Positions 33,076 through 42,645 of a DNA stretch of 50,591 nucleotides are shown one piece after another (the first letter of the stretch is position 1; each line of letters opens with the position of its first letter). Made by a program: the position numbers and the translations under genes. A model generated the notes under the pieces. That model did no database searches and was not told where the DNA came from. It saw only the letters and a program-made list of their open reading frames with translations. Origin of the DNA: Rhodoblastus sp. (lineage in GTDB: Bacteria; Pseudomonadota; Alphaproteobacteria; Rhizobiales; Beijerinckiaceae); NCBI RefSeq assembly GCF_019449565.1, contig NZ_JAGRPM010000039.1:1-50591 (forward strand), read 5' to 3'.

Positions 33076-35277
33076 TCAGTAGCCTCGGCTGCCCTGCAGC
33101 TCGCTAATCGCATCGAGCGCGGCCTTGCGCAACTCGCGCGCGAGCACGTCGATGAAGGAGCCGTCGCTGGTTTCGGTGACCCAAGGGTCCATGACGACTG
33201 AGCGGAGCACGGTGATGACCTCCTCGCCTTCTGCCTCCACGGACGCCAGCCCGAGCCGCGTCCTGAGGTCTTGCATGAACGTTTGGCCATACGCGCTCTT
33301 TGCAAAGTCCGTGGTGCTGACGATCATGTCCGAGCTGTAAATGTCCGCGCCGGGTTTAATGCTCAGCCGGCCGTAGATCGCGCGGTTCAACCGGTTTGCT
33401 CGCACGAGCTCCGAGTTGCCGCGAAAGTTGAATGCGTAGGACAGGATGTTCTGGTCCGGCCCGATTTCCTGCAGCAGCGCCATAGCTGCCGGATCGCTTC
33501 GGATCTCGTCGTTCGTCTTGGTGTCGATCAGCTCAAGGATCTCGGTCCGCTCTGCGGCGATGGCGGCCTGATCCTGGCCGCGCCGTTCCGCCGGCAGCCG
33601 CGGGACGGGCACGACCACAAACGGATCGGAGGGACCGGCTAGGGACAGCAGCCGGGCGTAGAGCTTACGGCAGCTGAAAAGCGCCTGGCAGATAATCTTG
33701 CCGTAACCCTCCCGGGTAGGACGGATCACCCGGTGGCTCAGATAGACCGCCGCTGCGGCGGCGCCTGGCTTGGAGCCTTCCACCCCATAAATGCCGACCG
33801 TCGGTTCGGCGTTTCCATGGTAGATGACTGGCGCGCTGAAGGTCACTAGATCGCGCATGGCGCCGTTCCGGTAGCAGAGCGCTCCAGCCGGGTATGGGAT
33901 GTAGCCAGACTTGTGGGGATCCACGGTGATCGAATCCACACGGGCGAGCGCCTCCAGTTGGCGCGCGGTATATGCGCTGATTGGAGCTCCAACCGGTGGG
34001 CCACCAACGAAGCCGACCCCGGGATGCGGCAGGTCGAACGGCTCGTTGATGACAGAGCGGTGATAGCCGCCCCAGGCAGCGTCCGCGTGCACATGGAACA
34101 CTAGGCCTTTCTTCGCATATTCCTCGCGCAGTGCCAGAATCTCGGCTAGCGGATCGACCGCGCTCTCCTCCGTTGTGCCGATGACCGCAACGACGGCAAC
34201 GATTGGGTGCTGGCCGGCGAGGCAGGAGTCGAGATGTTCACGGAGATCCTGCAGGTCCTGCCGCGCATCGCGGTCCACCGCGATGTTGACGAGGCTGGCC
34301 GCCCCGAGCCCAAGCAGCGCGACTGCCTTCGGGTGCGAGTAGTGCTTGGTGCCCGGCACGAAGACACGTGCTGCGCCCAGGCCGCCCAGGAAGCGCTGCG
34401 AGAACTCGGCCATGCCGAGTTGCTGCAGCGAGAAGCGCCCGATTGCCGCGTTCAGGTCTGCGGATGCGATCTCAAACTCGCGCTCAAGCCGCGCCGGGAT
34501 ATTGAGCACTACGTCGGCCTCGAGATTGAGCATGGACCAAGCGTCGAGGTCCACCAGCCTCGCCCGCGTTCCGTCAGGCCTCGTGATTTCGAAATGGGCT
34601 GCAGCGCCCAGGTTGGGCGAGGCCGTGTCGGTAATGGCCGCCTTCACGGCAAGCGGGTAGAATCGGAGGTTTCGCGCCGACCAAATCGCTTCGATGTTGG
34701 CTACCGTTCCGTCGCAGGTTATGTGTCCCCAGGGGCGGATGCCAGCGCCGTCCTTCGGGATGACGTAGCCCAACATCCGACACAGGTCGTCGCCTACGAG
34801 CAGCTCGAGATATGTGGTTGCGGTCGAGCCCTCGAAAGCAACGTTATTGGGGTTGTAGAGCATGGCTGAGAAGTAGCCAAGCATGCCAGGGATCGTCAGA
34901 TCCCAGTTCATGTGACCCTGGTAACGCATACTGAAAAACGGAACTGATTTTTTCAGGAAGGCGAGCAGTTCGTCCAGCCCCTCTTGAAGCGCGTCCAGCG
35001 CCCGCACGTAGTCGTCCGAGCGCTTGATTGCCTCCGTGATGTGGGTAGGGTCCGCGGGGTGATAGTTGCGGCGCCAGAACACATGGTCGCGTATTGCGAG
35101 CGTGACCATACGCTCGAACATGTCCGCGTTCTCTCCTTTCGTCCCGAGGAACCACGCTTCCGGTCCACGTGTACCCGGTCCTGCCAGGGTGGGGCGGTTC
35201 TCGGCCGCGGCGATCCACGCGAGCGCGGCCCGGGCTTGGTCCAGCTGCTGACCACTGGCGTCGCGAGGCTTTTCCAT
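33076..35277 (-). CDS. PLP-dependent group II decarboxylase, tyrosine-decarboxylase-like
   Basis: A 733-residue decarboxylase, longer than the roughly 480-620 of most relatives. The region SMRYQGHMNWDLTIPGMLGY, then FSAMLYNPNNVAFEGSTATT and WGHITCDGTVANIEAIWSAR, closely recalls bacterial tyrosine decarboxylases (Enterococcus TyrDC type). The cofactor residues are visible: His/Asp in HVHADAAWGGYHRSV and the Schiff-base lysine in ITVDPHKSGYIPYP. It would convert an aromatic L-amino acid to the amine (tyramine, phenethylamine or tryptamine) and CO2. The start used is MEKPRDASG, 5 bases after the stop of the fusion peptidase gene. Confidence 0.88.
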   Translation of the reverse strand: MEKPRDASGQQLDQARAALAWIAAAENRPTLAGPGTRGPEAWFLGTKGENADMFERMVTLAIRDHVFWRRNYHPADPTHITEAIKRSDDYVRALDALQEGLDELLAFLKKSVPFFSMRYQGHMNWDLTIPGMLGYFSAMLYNPNNVAFEGSTATTYLELLVGDDLCRMLGYVIPKDGAGIRPWGHITCDGTVANIEAIWSARNLRFYPLAVKAAITDTASPNLGAAAHFEITRPDGTRARLVDLDAWSMLNLEADVVLNIPARLEREFEIASADLNAAIGRFSLQQLGMAEFSQRFLGGLGAARVFVPGTKHYSHPKAVALLGLGAASLVNIAVDRDARQDLQDLREHLDSCLAGQHPIVAVVAVIGTTEESAVDPLAEILALREEYAKKGLVFHVHADAAWGGYHRSVINEPFDLPHPGVGFVGGPPVGAPISAYTARQLEALARVDSITVDPHKSGYIPYPAGALCYRNGAMRDLVTFSAPVIYHGNAEPTVGIYGVEGSKPGAAAAAVYLSHRVIRPTREGYGKIICQALFSCRKLYARLLSLAGPSDPFVVVPVPRLPAERRGQDQAAIAAERTEILELIDTKTNDEIRSDPAAMALLQEIGPDQNILSYAFNFRGNSELVRANRLNRAIYGRLSIKPGADIYSSDMIVSTTDFAKSAYGQTFMQDLRTRLGLASVEAEGEEVITVLRSVVMDPWVTETSDGSFIDVLARELRKAALDAISELQGSRGY

Positions 35278-35282
35278 TCCGG

Positions 35283-38200
35283 TCACGCGACCGGCACCGG
35301 AACAACATCCTCGATGATCCCATCCACCCCCGCATCCGCCGTCGTCGCGTTCGGGCCCATTCCGAACCGGCCGAAGGCTGCGAGCGCCGCCCGGCGCGCG
35401 GTTACATGAACGGTCTGCGGGATGCGGCGCTGATCCAGCATGTGGTCGAGTGCTAGCAGGATGGCATCGCGCGCATCGAGGAAGGACGGGTTGGCAGGGG
35501 TGAGCTTCAGCCCATCGACCACCATCTGCCAGCCGAGCCGGTAACCGTCCACGTTGCCCAGGACTGCACGCATGCGGCGGATCATCATCATGAGGGCGGC
35601 GCACCAGATCTCACCCGTCTGATGGACGTCCGGCAGGCCATTGGGGTCGGGGTCATCCGTTTCAGGATTGAAGCGCGGGAACGTACTCACGTTGCCATAT
35701 GTGAACGGGTAGCGGTCGTCGTAGGGGTTCGAACGGATGCCGGTCTGGTTGTTCACGACCCAATTCCCAGTAATGACCCGCTCGTCCTGACCGTTCTGCG
35801 CTCGGTAGAAGTTCTGAATGGTGAGGGCGAAGAAGTCGCTCCACCCCTCGCCCATGCCTCCGCTTTGCGCGGCGTCCAGCGTGTGCCCTTGCCGCGTCCC
35901 GCCGACGAGGCGGTTAGTCAAGCCATGCGTGAACTCGTGGAAGACGACGTCCGCGTCGAAGGCGGTGTGCCGGTTGGTGCTCTGGACGAGGCCCATGTTC
36001 ATGATCGGCGGCGTTCCGTCCTCGGCGGTGGACATGTTCGCGGTGCCGCGGACCGCGCCGCTGTGAGCGAGCGCGCGGACCTGGTCGCCACCGACGCCCG
36101 TATGGGTGAAGTTCACTTTCTGGAAGTTGCCGGCCGCTTCATCAAAGCCGAGAATATACAAGAAATCATGCATGTAGTTGCAGAAGTAGAAGATGTTGAG
36201 CAACTTCTGATTGTCGTCGAACCGGTCGGCCGGGTTGAACTCGACCACATTCCCGTTCGGGGCCCCAGTGAGCGACCTAGTGCTGAAGTTGAGGGTCGCG
36301 ACAGTTGCGTTGCCGACCGTCTTGTCCACCTCCACCCAATCGGCGGGAAAGCCCGCCAGAGGCGCGCCCGGCATGACTGGGAAGTCGGCGATCGGCCGGG
36401 GGAAGTCCGTCATGCGTCGGTCGGCGATGCCGGGACTGAACTCGAAGACGTTCCCGCGCGCCTGGGCCATGTGCATCATATCGCGTACGTACAGTATTTC
36501 GCCAGCGGTCCGATCCGCCGAGACGATCACCGCATACTGCTCAAACTCGGTCTCCCGTGTGAATACGCCATACCAGCCGAGCCTTGGACCGGCGACCTGG
36601 TCGAATATCACAAGATGGGCCGGGACCGGTTTGGAGAACGGTTTTTCCGAAGCTTGTGCGTCCGGGGACGTGGCGACCCAGTCCACCACGCTCGGCTGCG
36701 AAGGCAGGGTTGGGAAGCCGGCGATCACCTTCGGCTCGAACCCGTCCAGCTTGAATGATGCCTGAGTGGCCTCTTGGCCGAACTCGTCCTTGACGGTGCG
36801 CGCCCCAGCAGACGCCAGGTACTTGGCGGCGGTGGCGACAGCCTGCTCCGCTATCATCATTGGCGCGGTATCCACTTCCGTGGCGAGAACTACGCCGTCT
36901 CCGAGCACATCAGCTTCCTGACCTCCTGGCGCGAACCGCACCGTATGCGTGGTCCGGAACATTGGCACGCCGCGGTAGAATTGCTGGAAGTGAACGATTT
37001 CTGCGGCTGAGCTGGTCCGTTGCGGCACCGGATCGGGCACGAACTCGGTTCCGTCTGAGGGCCTAGCGGCCGTAAAGCCTGCGGCCCGCACCCGCTCGGT
37101 CCGCAAAACAGAGAGCGCGCGGCTAATCACAGAGCCAGTAGGCTGGCGTGGGGCCGAGGCGGCCCCAGGCATCGCCTCAGCCGCGACAAGAGCCTCTGGG
37201 AAGCTAGAATGAGCGTTCAGGCGCAGGCGGCGGGCGCCGGGCGGCGCGGCGGTCTCCAGCGGCCGGACAGCCTGGTTGAAATTTCCGGTGTCAATTTCCC
37301 GTGCCATTTGTGTCCTCCCCGTCATCAAGTTGGCAGGTGTTGTGGCAAATTGCGGCGCGACGCCGGCCACGCCTTTTGCTGATATCCAGGCGGCAGCGGC
37401 AACGGCGCGCGCGATATCTGCGGCGAAGTCCGCAACGACGACCCTATCGCCAGCCCGGTGATAGTTCGGGTTGGCTTGAGGCGCGGGCGAGTCCGGTGCC
37501 GGACCGACGAAGAAATCTTCGGAGACGACACAGGCTGCGTAACCCTGGGCCTGGAACGGGGCATGGTCGCTACGCCCTGCCGCCGGGTCGTCGGCGCCAT
37601 AGACCTGCACCGGCTCCAATGCTGGCGAGACGAGCGGGGCAACCTGGCCCAGCACGCTCGCCAGGGCGAGTGAACGCGCCTGGACCTCCGCCGACGGCGC
37701 GTAGCCGGCGTGCACCTCCCAGGTGCGCGGGGGCCGCTCGTGATAGCCGATCATGTCCATCTGGTATACGGCGACGATCGGCGCCTGCTGCGCCCGCTGC
37801 TGCCGGGCATAGATCCGGCTGCCGATAAGGCCCTCCTCCTCGGCGTTGAACAGGACGAAGCGGATCGTGCGGGCGGGCGGCGCCGCCGCCGTCGCCGCGA
37901 GGCGTGCGAGGCACTCGGCGGCCAGAAGCACTGCCGCAACCCCGCTCGCGTCATCGTCCGCGCCCGGGGCCGCTCCGTGCACTTCGTCATAGTCGTCATC
38001 GTTCGCGGCCGTGGAGTCGAGATGCGCCGTGATCAGGACCAACTCCGGCGAGGCTCCACGGAGCTCGCCCTCGACGTTGTAGAGCGTCAGTCCCCGATGG
38101 CTGAAACGGCCCATTCGCACCTGGAGGCGGCCATGGCCCGCCGCTTCCAGGTCACGCGCAAGCGCCATCGCGGCCCGTTCATTGTCGCCGTCGACGTCGG

Positions 38201-39272
38201 CGATATGCCGGCTCCGGATCGGTCCGGAGTCGTCGGAGGAAAGCGGCCTGATCCCGCTGTATCGTTCCACAAGGGCGAGAATGGCGTCGCTGCCGATGCT
38301 GGAGAGGACCTCACCCTCCTCAGGGGAAAGCTTGGCCATCGCGGCCGCCTCCCCGGCGAACCCGACTGAGGCGCCCCCGCGCGCCGGTTCGAGCAGGTGG
38401 GGGTCGGGCATCAGCTTGAGCGTGTGGCCATGCCGCGCTTCGGCAAAGTGGAATTCGCCGGGAGAACGGCCTGGGGGCAGGGCGGCGAGCAAGCCGTCCT
38501 CGGTCGCCGACAGCAGCAGCGGGCCGTCATCGCCTGCGAAGAACCGCCGCGCGGCACCGCCGGTCACGCCGAACCCGCTCCTTTGCGCCAGATCGTCCCG
38601 AAGCAGGTACAAGTCGGACTCGTTCGGCGCGTCCGGGTTGCCCAGGAAATCGACCTGCAGCAGCAAGTTGGCGATCTCGGTGGCAGCACGCTGGCTCGTG
38701 ATCCCGTACACCACGCGTCCGCTCCGGCCGGCGACGTGCACCGGGACGAAGGCGCGCCGCCGCAGCAACTCGTATCCCTCCTGCATATGTGCCGGCGGCA
38801 TGGTCACGCGGACGTAGCGCAGCCGTTCGCCCGCAATCACCTCATCGATCAGCAGCGGATGCGGACACACGCGCAGGCCAGCCTGCATGGCAAAGCTGCG
38901 CTCGACCGCATCCTCTCCTACGAACAGGCACTTCTCAGGCGTTGCCGCACACCCGGCCAGCTCCGCGGCGCAACCGAAGATCGCAGGTGAATTCTTGGTC
39001 AGGCCCAAATCACGCGAGTAGAGCCGCAACGCCGGGTCGAAATATTGCAAGATCGCGGCCGTCTCGAGCACGGCATCCATTGCCGCCTTCCCGTCTTCTC
39101 CCGTGTTGGAGATGATCCCGAGATGAAGTCCCTTGGCCTGCAAAACGGACAGCAACCCCGGCACGAAGGGATAAGGATCGAAACGGACTAGGTGCAGGGG
39201 TGGCGGTGACAGGACCGCAGATCCGAGAGTGTCGCCCAGATCAAAGAATATGGCGCAGGGCGTTTCCGGCAA
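35283..39272 (-). CDS. HAD - M28 - M36 triple-domain metallopeptidase fusion
   Basis: A 1329-residue protein from TTG 39272, chosen because GGGAGAGG lies 6-9 bases upstream. Residues 1-170 are a HAD-like domain (CAIFFDLGDTLGSA, HLGIISNTGEDG, CLFVGEDAVERSFA). Residues about 320-640 are an M28 zinc aminopeptidase: LITAHLDSTAAND (His417, Asp419), GAAPGADDDASGVAAVLLAA, RFVLFNAEEEGLIGSRIYAR, MDMIGYH and NYHRAGDRVV. Residues about 690-1329 are an M36 fungalysin-type endopeptidase with prodomain-like region, HEFTHGLTNRLVGGT (1112-1116) and the third ligand in MGEGWSDFFAL (Glu1142). No signal peptide is apparent, odd for two normally secreted peptidases. It probably heads the downstream operon. Confidence 0.88.
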   Translation of the reverse strand: MPETPCAIFFDLGDTLGSAVLSPPPLHLVRFDPYPFVPGLLSVLQAKGLHLGIISNTGEDGKAAMDAVLETAAILQYFDPALRLYSRDLGLTKNSPAIFGCAAELAGCAATPEKCLFVGEDAVERSFAMQAGLRVCPHPLLIDEVIAGERLRYVRVTMPPAHMQEGYELLRRRAFVPVHVAGRSGRVVYGITSQRAATEIANLLLQVDFLGNPDAPNESDLYLLRDDLAQRSGFGVTGGAARRFFAGDDGPLLLSATEDGLLAALPPGRSPGEFHFAEARHGHTLKLMPDPHLLEPARGGASVGFAGEAAAMAKLSPEEGEVLSSIGSDAILALVERYSGIRPLSSDDSGPIRSRHIADVDGDNERAAMALARDLEAAGHGRLQVRMGRFSHRGLTLYNVEGELRGASPELVLITAHLDSTAANDDDYDEVHGAAPGADDDASGVAAVLLAAECLARLAATAAAPPARTIRFVLFNAEEEGLIGSRIYARQQRAQQAPIVAVYQMDMIGYHERPPRTWEVHAGYAPSAEVQARSLALASVLGQVAPLVSPALEPVQVYGADDPAAGRSDHAPFQAQGYAACVVSEDFFVGPAPDSPAPQANPNYHRAGDRVVVADFAADIARAVAAAAWISAKGVAGVAPQFATTPANLMTGRTQMAREIDTGNFNQAVRPLETAAPPGARRLRLNAHSSFPEALVAAEAMPGAASAPRQPTGSVISRALSVLRTERVRAAGFTAARPSDGTEFVPDPVPQRTSSAAEIVHFQQFYRGVPMFRTTHTVRFAPGGQEADVLGDGVVLATEVDTAPMMIAEQAVATAAKYLASAGARTVKDEFGQEATQASFKLDGFEPKVIAGFPTLPSQPSVVDWVATSPDAQASEKPFSKPVPAHLVIFDQVAGPRLGWYGVFTRETEFEQYAVIVSADRTAGEILYVRDMMHMAQARGNVFEFSPGIADRRMTDFPRPIADFPVMPGAPLAGFPADWVEVDKTVGNATVATLNFSTRSLTGAPNGNVVEFNPADRFDDNQKLLNIFYFCNYMHDFLYILGFDEAAGNFQKVNFTHTGVGGDQVRALAHSGAVRGTANMSTAEDGTPPIMNMGLVQSTNRHTAFDADVVFHEFTHGLTNRLVGGTRQGHTLDAAQSGGMGEGWSDFFALTIQNFYRAQNGQDERVITGNWVVNNQTGIRSNPYDDRYPFTYGNVSTFPRFNPETDDPDPNGLPDVHQTGEIWCAALMMMIRRMRAVLGNVDGYRLGWQMVVDGLKLTPANPSFLDARDAILLALDHMLDQRRIPQTVHVTARRAALAAFGRFGMGPNATTADAGVDGIIEDVVPVPVA

Positions 39273-39443
39273 GCGTCCTCTCCCTTGTGGGTCGCATTTA
39301 GCATGCGCTAAAGCTAGAGCGATGTCCTGGCACAATCTCAGCTTCGATGAACAATCGCTTGATCGTTTTTGTCATGGACTTGACTGGCGCGACAAATTAT
39401 TCAAACAGATGGTTTCGCGGTCCCGATCCGGGAAGGCGACGTG

Positions 39444-40255
39444 TCAGCAACCGATAGCGACACTAGCGTCGCCGCCCACGACGCAGCCTGCGCGCGCTAT
39501 CGGTGCGGATGGTTCAGACTCCGGCGAGCAGGCCATGTCGCCATGCCCAATCCAGTATTGCAACGGCATGTGAGTCGATAACGAGACCTGCGAGGCATCC
39601 GTGAACAGCACATGGCCGCTCTGCGGATCCCGAAGTGAGTTGACCGCGTAATGGGTGATATCGAATGCATCGGGATCGCGGTCGGAGCTCGGGTTGAGCT
39701 CCCGCAATTCGACGAGAGCCTTGCGGACCGAGTCATTGCGCTTGCGTTCTTGCCAGAGCTGAAGGTCTTGGCCGAACAGGACCGACATGACTTGCAATGG
39801 CTCAAAGTTTCGGTCTGTCCCATCGTGGCGCCGACATCGCTCAGGACCCGGCCGATTTTGTCGACCTCCATGCCGTCCGCACCGACCTTAACGAAGCTCA
39901 CTGGATGGACCCGCGTGCCTATCGAAAGCGCAACGCCGAGAGCGGCTTGTGCGGCCGTGCCAGCGATCTCATGCTGGGATTTCTCGATGGCTTGGCCGGT
40001 CTGGGATCGCCGAAACAGAAGCTGGTCTTCGCCAATGTTCGTGCTCAGTTGCACCTCGAAATCTCGATGGAAGTCGAGCACTGCGTCGCTGATATCCATT
40101 ATATGCCGCAGGCTAATATTCCCTAGCGCACTCTTGGGATCCTCGTTGTCGACAATTCGTCCGCCACCAAGAACAGCCGCGCGAGCCTCCTGCGTATTAA
40201 ATACACTTACGAGCAATTTCCGATTAACTCGTCGTCCCGGTTCAGGAAAACTCAT
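39444..40255 (-). pseudogene. MfnB-like (DUF556) furan phosphate synthase family gene, frameshifted
   Basis: From ATG 40255, residues 10-150 resemble (5-formylfuran-3-yl)methyl phosphate synthase: RKLLVSVFNTQEARAAVLGG, GRIVDNEDPKSALGN, the barrel strand VQLSTNIGED, AAQAALGVALSIG and FVKVGADGME. The lysine of the KVG strand is kept, but the D-x-K-N-P-K lysine of archaeal MfnB is replaced (D-N-E-D-P-K). After DVGATMG (about 39805) the frame fails. A one-base shift continues as NFEPLQVMSVLFGQDLQLWQ to a stop at 39444, giving about 270 residues in all. It is either a sequencing or biological frameshift. A divergent paralogue with another substrate is possible. Confidence 0.6.
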
Positions 40256-40446
40256 ATGCCCGTCCCCGCAATTTTTTTTGGTGCAAATGATTGAAAGTTG
40301 CGAGTATACAATACTCGTTCTACAAATTGAGCAAGATAGATTTCCGGTGAATAACTGCCGTTCACGCTAATGTGAACTTGCCGAAACCGCCGTCGAAGCA
40401 CGTGTCTGTTTGGACCGCTTCCACCGAGCGTCGGAGCTCCAAGCCG

Positions 40447-40596
40447 GCGCCGGCGCACAGGCGCGCCACGACCGCTTGCCACGACGAGGAACGCGGCCTC
40501 GAGCGCGATCTCCTCGTTCGGCGTGGCCGCGACTGCGCGCCACCCTTCCGACCGTCGGGAGAGAGACACGACCCTGGCTGGCTGCAGCAACCGCAC
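40447..40596 (-). pseudogene. Fragment of an FAD-dependent monooxygenase/halogenase-type flavoprotein
   Basis: RLLQPARVVSLSRRSEGWRA, then the strand-turn FLVVASGRGAPVRRR, matches the middle of flavin monooxygenases and tryptophan-halogenase-like proteins, where the latter motif normally reads h-V-D-A-S-G-R-x-A. The FAD-binding N-terminus and the C-terminal half are absent, and no ribosome-binding site is seen. It lies squeezed between the S9 peptidase and the MfnB-like gene and appears to be a remnant. Confidence 0.4.
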
Positions 40597-40620
40597 GTGC
40601 CGCGCCCGGGCGGCCCGGGC

Positions 40621-42645
40621 TCAAAGATAATGCAGACCGGAGCGGGTCAGCAGCGCCGCGTAGAAATACAGCTCCGCATCCATTGCGCGCCGGATGTTTT
40701 CACCTTTGCGGAAACCGTGTTGTTCGCCATCGAACAGGACGTAGCCAACAGGGACGTTACGGTTTTTCAGCCCGTCCACCATCAATTGAGTCTGGTTCGG
40801 CGGCACGATCTTATCCTCGGCCCCTTGGAAGAAGATCACCGGCACCGTGAGTTGGTCGATGTGATTGATTGGCGACCGCTCGGCATAGGTCTGCTGCTCC
40901 TGCGGATAGGGTCCGATCAGCCAGTCGAGATAGTGCGATTCAAACTTGTGCGTGTCGCGCACCAGGGCGGCCAGGTCGCTCACGCCGTAATAGCTCGCGC
41001 CTGCACTGAACGTCTTCTCGGCTGCTGTCAGCGCGCGCAGCGTTGTATATCCGCCGGCGCTGCCACCGCTGATGGCCAGCCGGCGCGGGTCCGCATTGCG
41101 CTGGTCCACGAGATAACGGGCGCCAAAAGCGCAGTCGTCAACGTCAAAAACCCCCCACTGCAGCGCCAAGCGGAGCCGGTAGTCGCGACCATACCCCGTG
41201 CTGCCGCGATAGTTAACGTCGAGCAAGCCGATTCCGCGGCTGGTCCAATACTGGACCGAAAGGGACATGGTGCTGGAAGCGGACGCGGTCGGCCCACCGT
41301 GGCACTTGACTAAAACGGGTACCTTCTCGTCCGGGGACGCCGTGAACTCGGCCGAGAGAGGAGGATAGTAGAATGCGTGCGCGACCTCGTTGCCGCTCGT
41401 CGTGAACTCGATCGCCTCTGGGGTTGAGATGTAGGGGCCCACTGCATCGCTCAAGACGGCGGACGCCCGCACTACTCGCTCGGTGCCTGTCTGTAGATCG
41501 AGATCTATCAGTCCTTGCGGTTCGGAAGCGTTCCCTCCGAGAAAGACGACCCGGCCGGCGCTCGCACGGACTTGCGAGATGTCGGTGAACCGCGTGGCGA
41601 TCGGCGTCAGCTTGCCGGTCCGGGTCTCGACGCTGCCAAGCCTCCAGATGCCATCACTGACGTAGCAACACACGAGCCGCTCCGCGGATTCGAAGGCGTA
41701 TGTGGACATGTTGAAGTTCCACTGCGGCGCCCCAAACTCAGCGTCCATGGGCAAGACCGGCTCGACCTGCCCGTTCCGCTCACGATACAGGTTCCACCAC
41801 CCGCTGCCCCGGTCCGACACGAAGTAGAGGACGCCGTCGGGGGACCATTGCGGCTGGAACAGGGCCTCGTCTGGCCCGCCCGCGACCCGGCGCGGTTTGC
41901 CGACGCTCTCGTCGTCCAGCACCTCGGCGACCCAGAGGTCGGTCGTGACCCATGGCATGTTGGGGTGGTTCCAAGTAAGCCAGGCCAGCTGTCTGCCGTC
42001 CGGGCTGAGCCGGGGCGCCGCGTAGAAATCGTTGCCCGAAACGATGACGCGCGGCGGCTTCACCCCGGACATGTCCACGCTTGCCAGCGTGTTGCGTGCC
42101 TGCCCCTGTACCGTGTGATCCTCATGCACACAGAACATCCGGCCACGCTGCGCATCGATCACCGCGTCGGCGTAACGGAGCGCATCGGGCGCGATGGGCG
42201 GCGGTGCGGGATCGACCGCTGCAGCTTGCGAGAGTTGGTCGCCAGGGTGGGTCGCCGGCAGGCCCTGCACGTTGCCGGCAGGCTCCGCCGTTCCGGCCGC
42301 CGGCGTGATGGGGCGCGGCGCCTGTCCGGGATCCTGACGGTACAGCCGCTGATCAGCGTAATTGGAGAAGTAAACGGTCCCGCCCTGGATCGCGAACGCA
42401 CCACCACCATACTCATGCACCCGCGTGCGGACATTGAACGCGTTTGTGTCGTCAGGCGTGACAGGCTCGATAGTCCCGTCCCGTCCCAGCCGGTAGACGA
42501 AGTAGCGGCCCTGTTTCTGCGGCTCCGATTCGGTCCAATAGAGATCGGCGCCGTCCAGCAGGACCTGATCCAGCCGGATCGCATCAGCCAGCACAAGCTC
42601 GGATGTGATCGGGGAGCTCCAGGATCCGTAAGGACTGATTGCCAT
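40621..42645 (-). CDS. S9 family prolyl oligopeptidase-type peptidase
   Basis: A 674-residue serine peptidase. The N-terminal two thirds form a beta-propeller (repeats such as APRLSPDGRQLAWLTW and FQPQWSPDGVLYFVSDRGSG). The C-terminal alpha/beta hydrolase has LVKCHGGPTASASS, the nucleophile elbow LAISGGSAGGYTTLRALT, Asp in FFQGAEDKIVPPNQT and His in DGEQHGFRKGENIRRA. There is no signal peptide. It cleaves short peptides in the cytoplasm and would complete the degradation begun by endopeptidases. It is the most upstream gene of the same-strand series, about 1.35 kb ahead of the fusion peptidase gene. Confidence 0.93.
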   Translation of the reverse strand: MAISPYGSWSSPITSELVLADAIRLDQVLLDGADLYWTESEPQKQGRYFVYRLGRDGTIEPVTPDDTNAFNVRTRVHEYGGGAFAIQGGTVYFSNYADQRLYRQDPGQAPRPITPAAGTAEPAGNVQGLPATHPGDQLSQAAAVDPAPPPIAPDALRYADAVIDAQRGRMFCVHEDHTVQGQARNTLASVDMSGVKPPRVIVSGNDFYAAPRLSPDGRQLAWLTWNHPNMPWVTTDLWVAEVLDDESVGKPRRVAGGPDEALFQPQWSPDGVLYFVSDRGSGWWNLYRERNGQVEPVLPMDAEFGAPQWNFNMSTYAFESAERLVCCYVSDGIWRLGSVETRTGKLTPIATRFTDISQVRASAGRVVFLGGNASEPQGLIDLDLQTGTERVVRASAVLSDAVGPYISTPEAIEFTTSGNEVAHAFYYPPLSAEFTASPDEKVPVLVKCHGGPTASASSTMSLSVQYWTSRGIGLLDVNYRGSTGYGRDYRLRLALQWGVFDVDDCAFGARYLVDQRNADPRRLAISGGSAGGYTTLRALTAAEKTFSAGASYYGVSDLAALVRDTHKFESHYLDWLIGPYPQEQQTYAERSPINHIDQLTVPVIFFQGAEDKIVPPNQTQLMVDGLKNRNVPVGYVLFDGEQHGFRKGENIRRAMDAELYFYAALLTRSGLHYL

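Noticed and set aside
35622..36758. Plus-strand frame of 378 codons within the fusion peptidase gene
   Set aside because: Antisense of the M36 domain; no ribosome-binding site and no protein family features.
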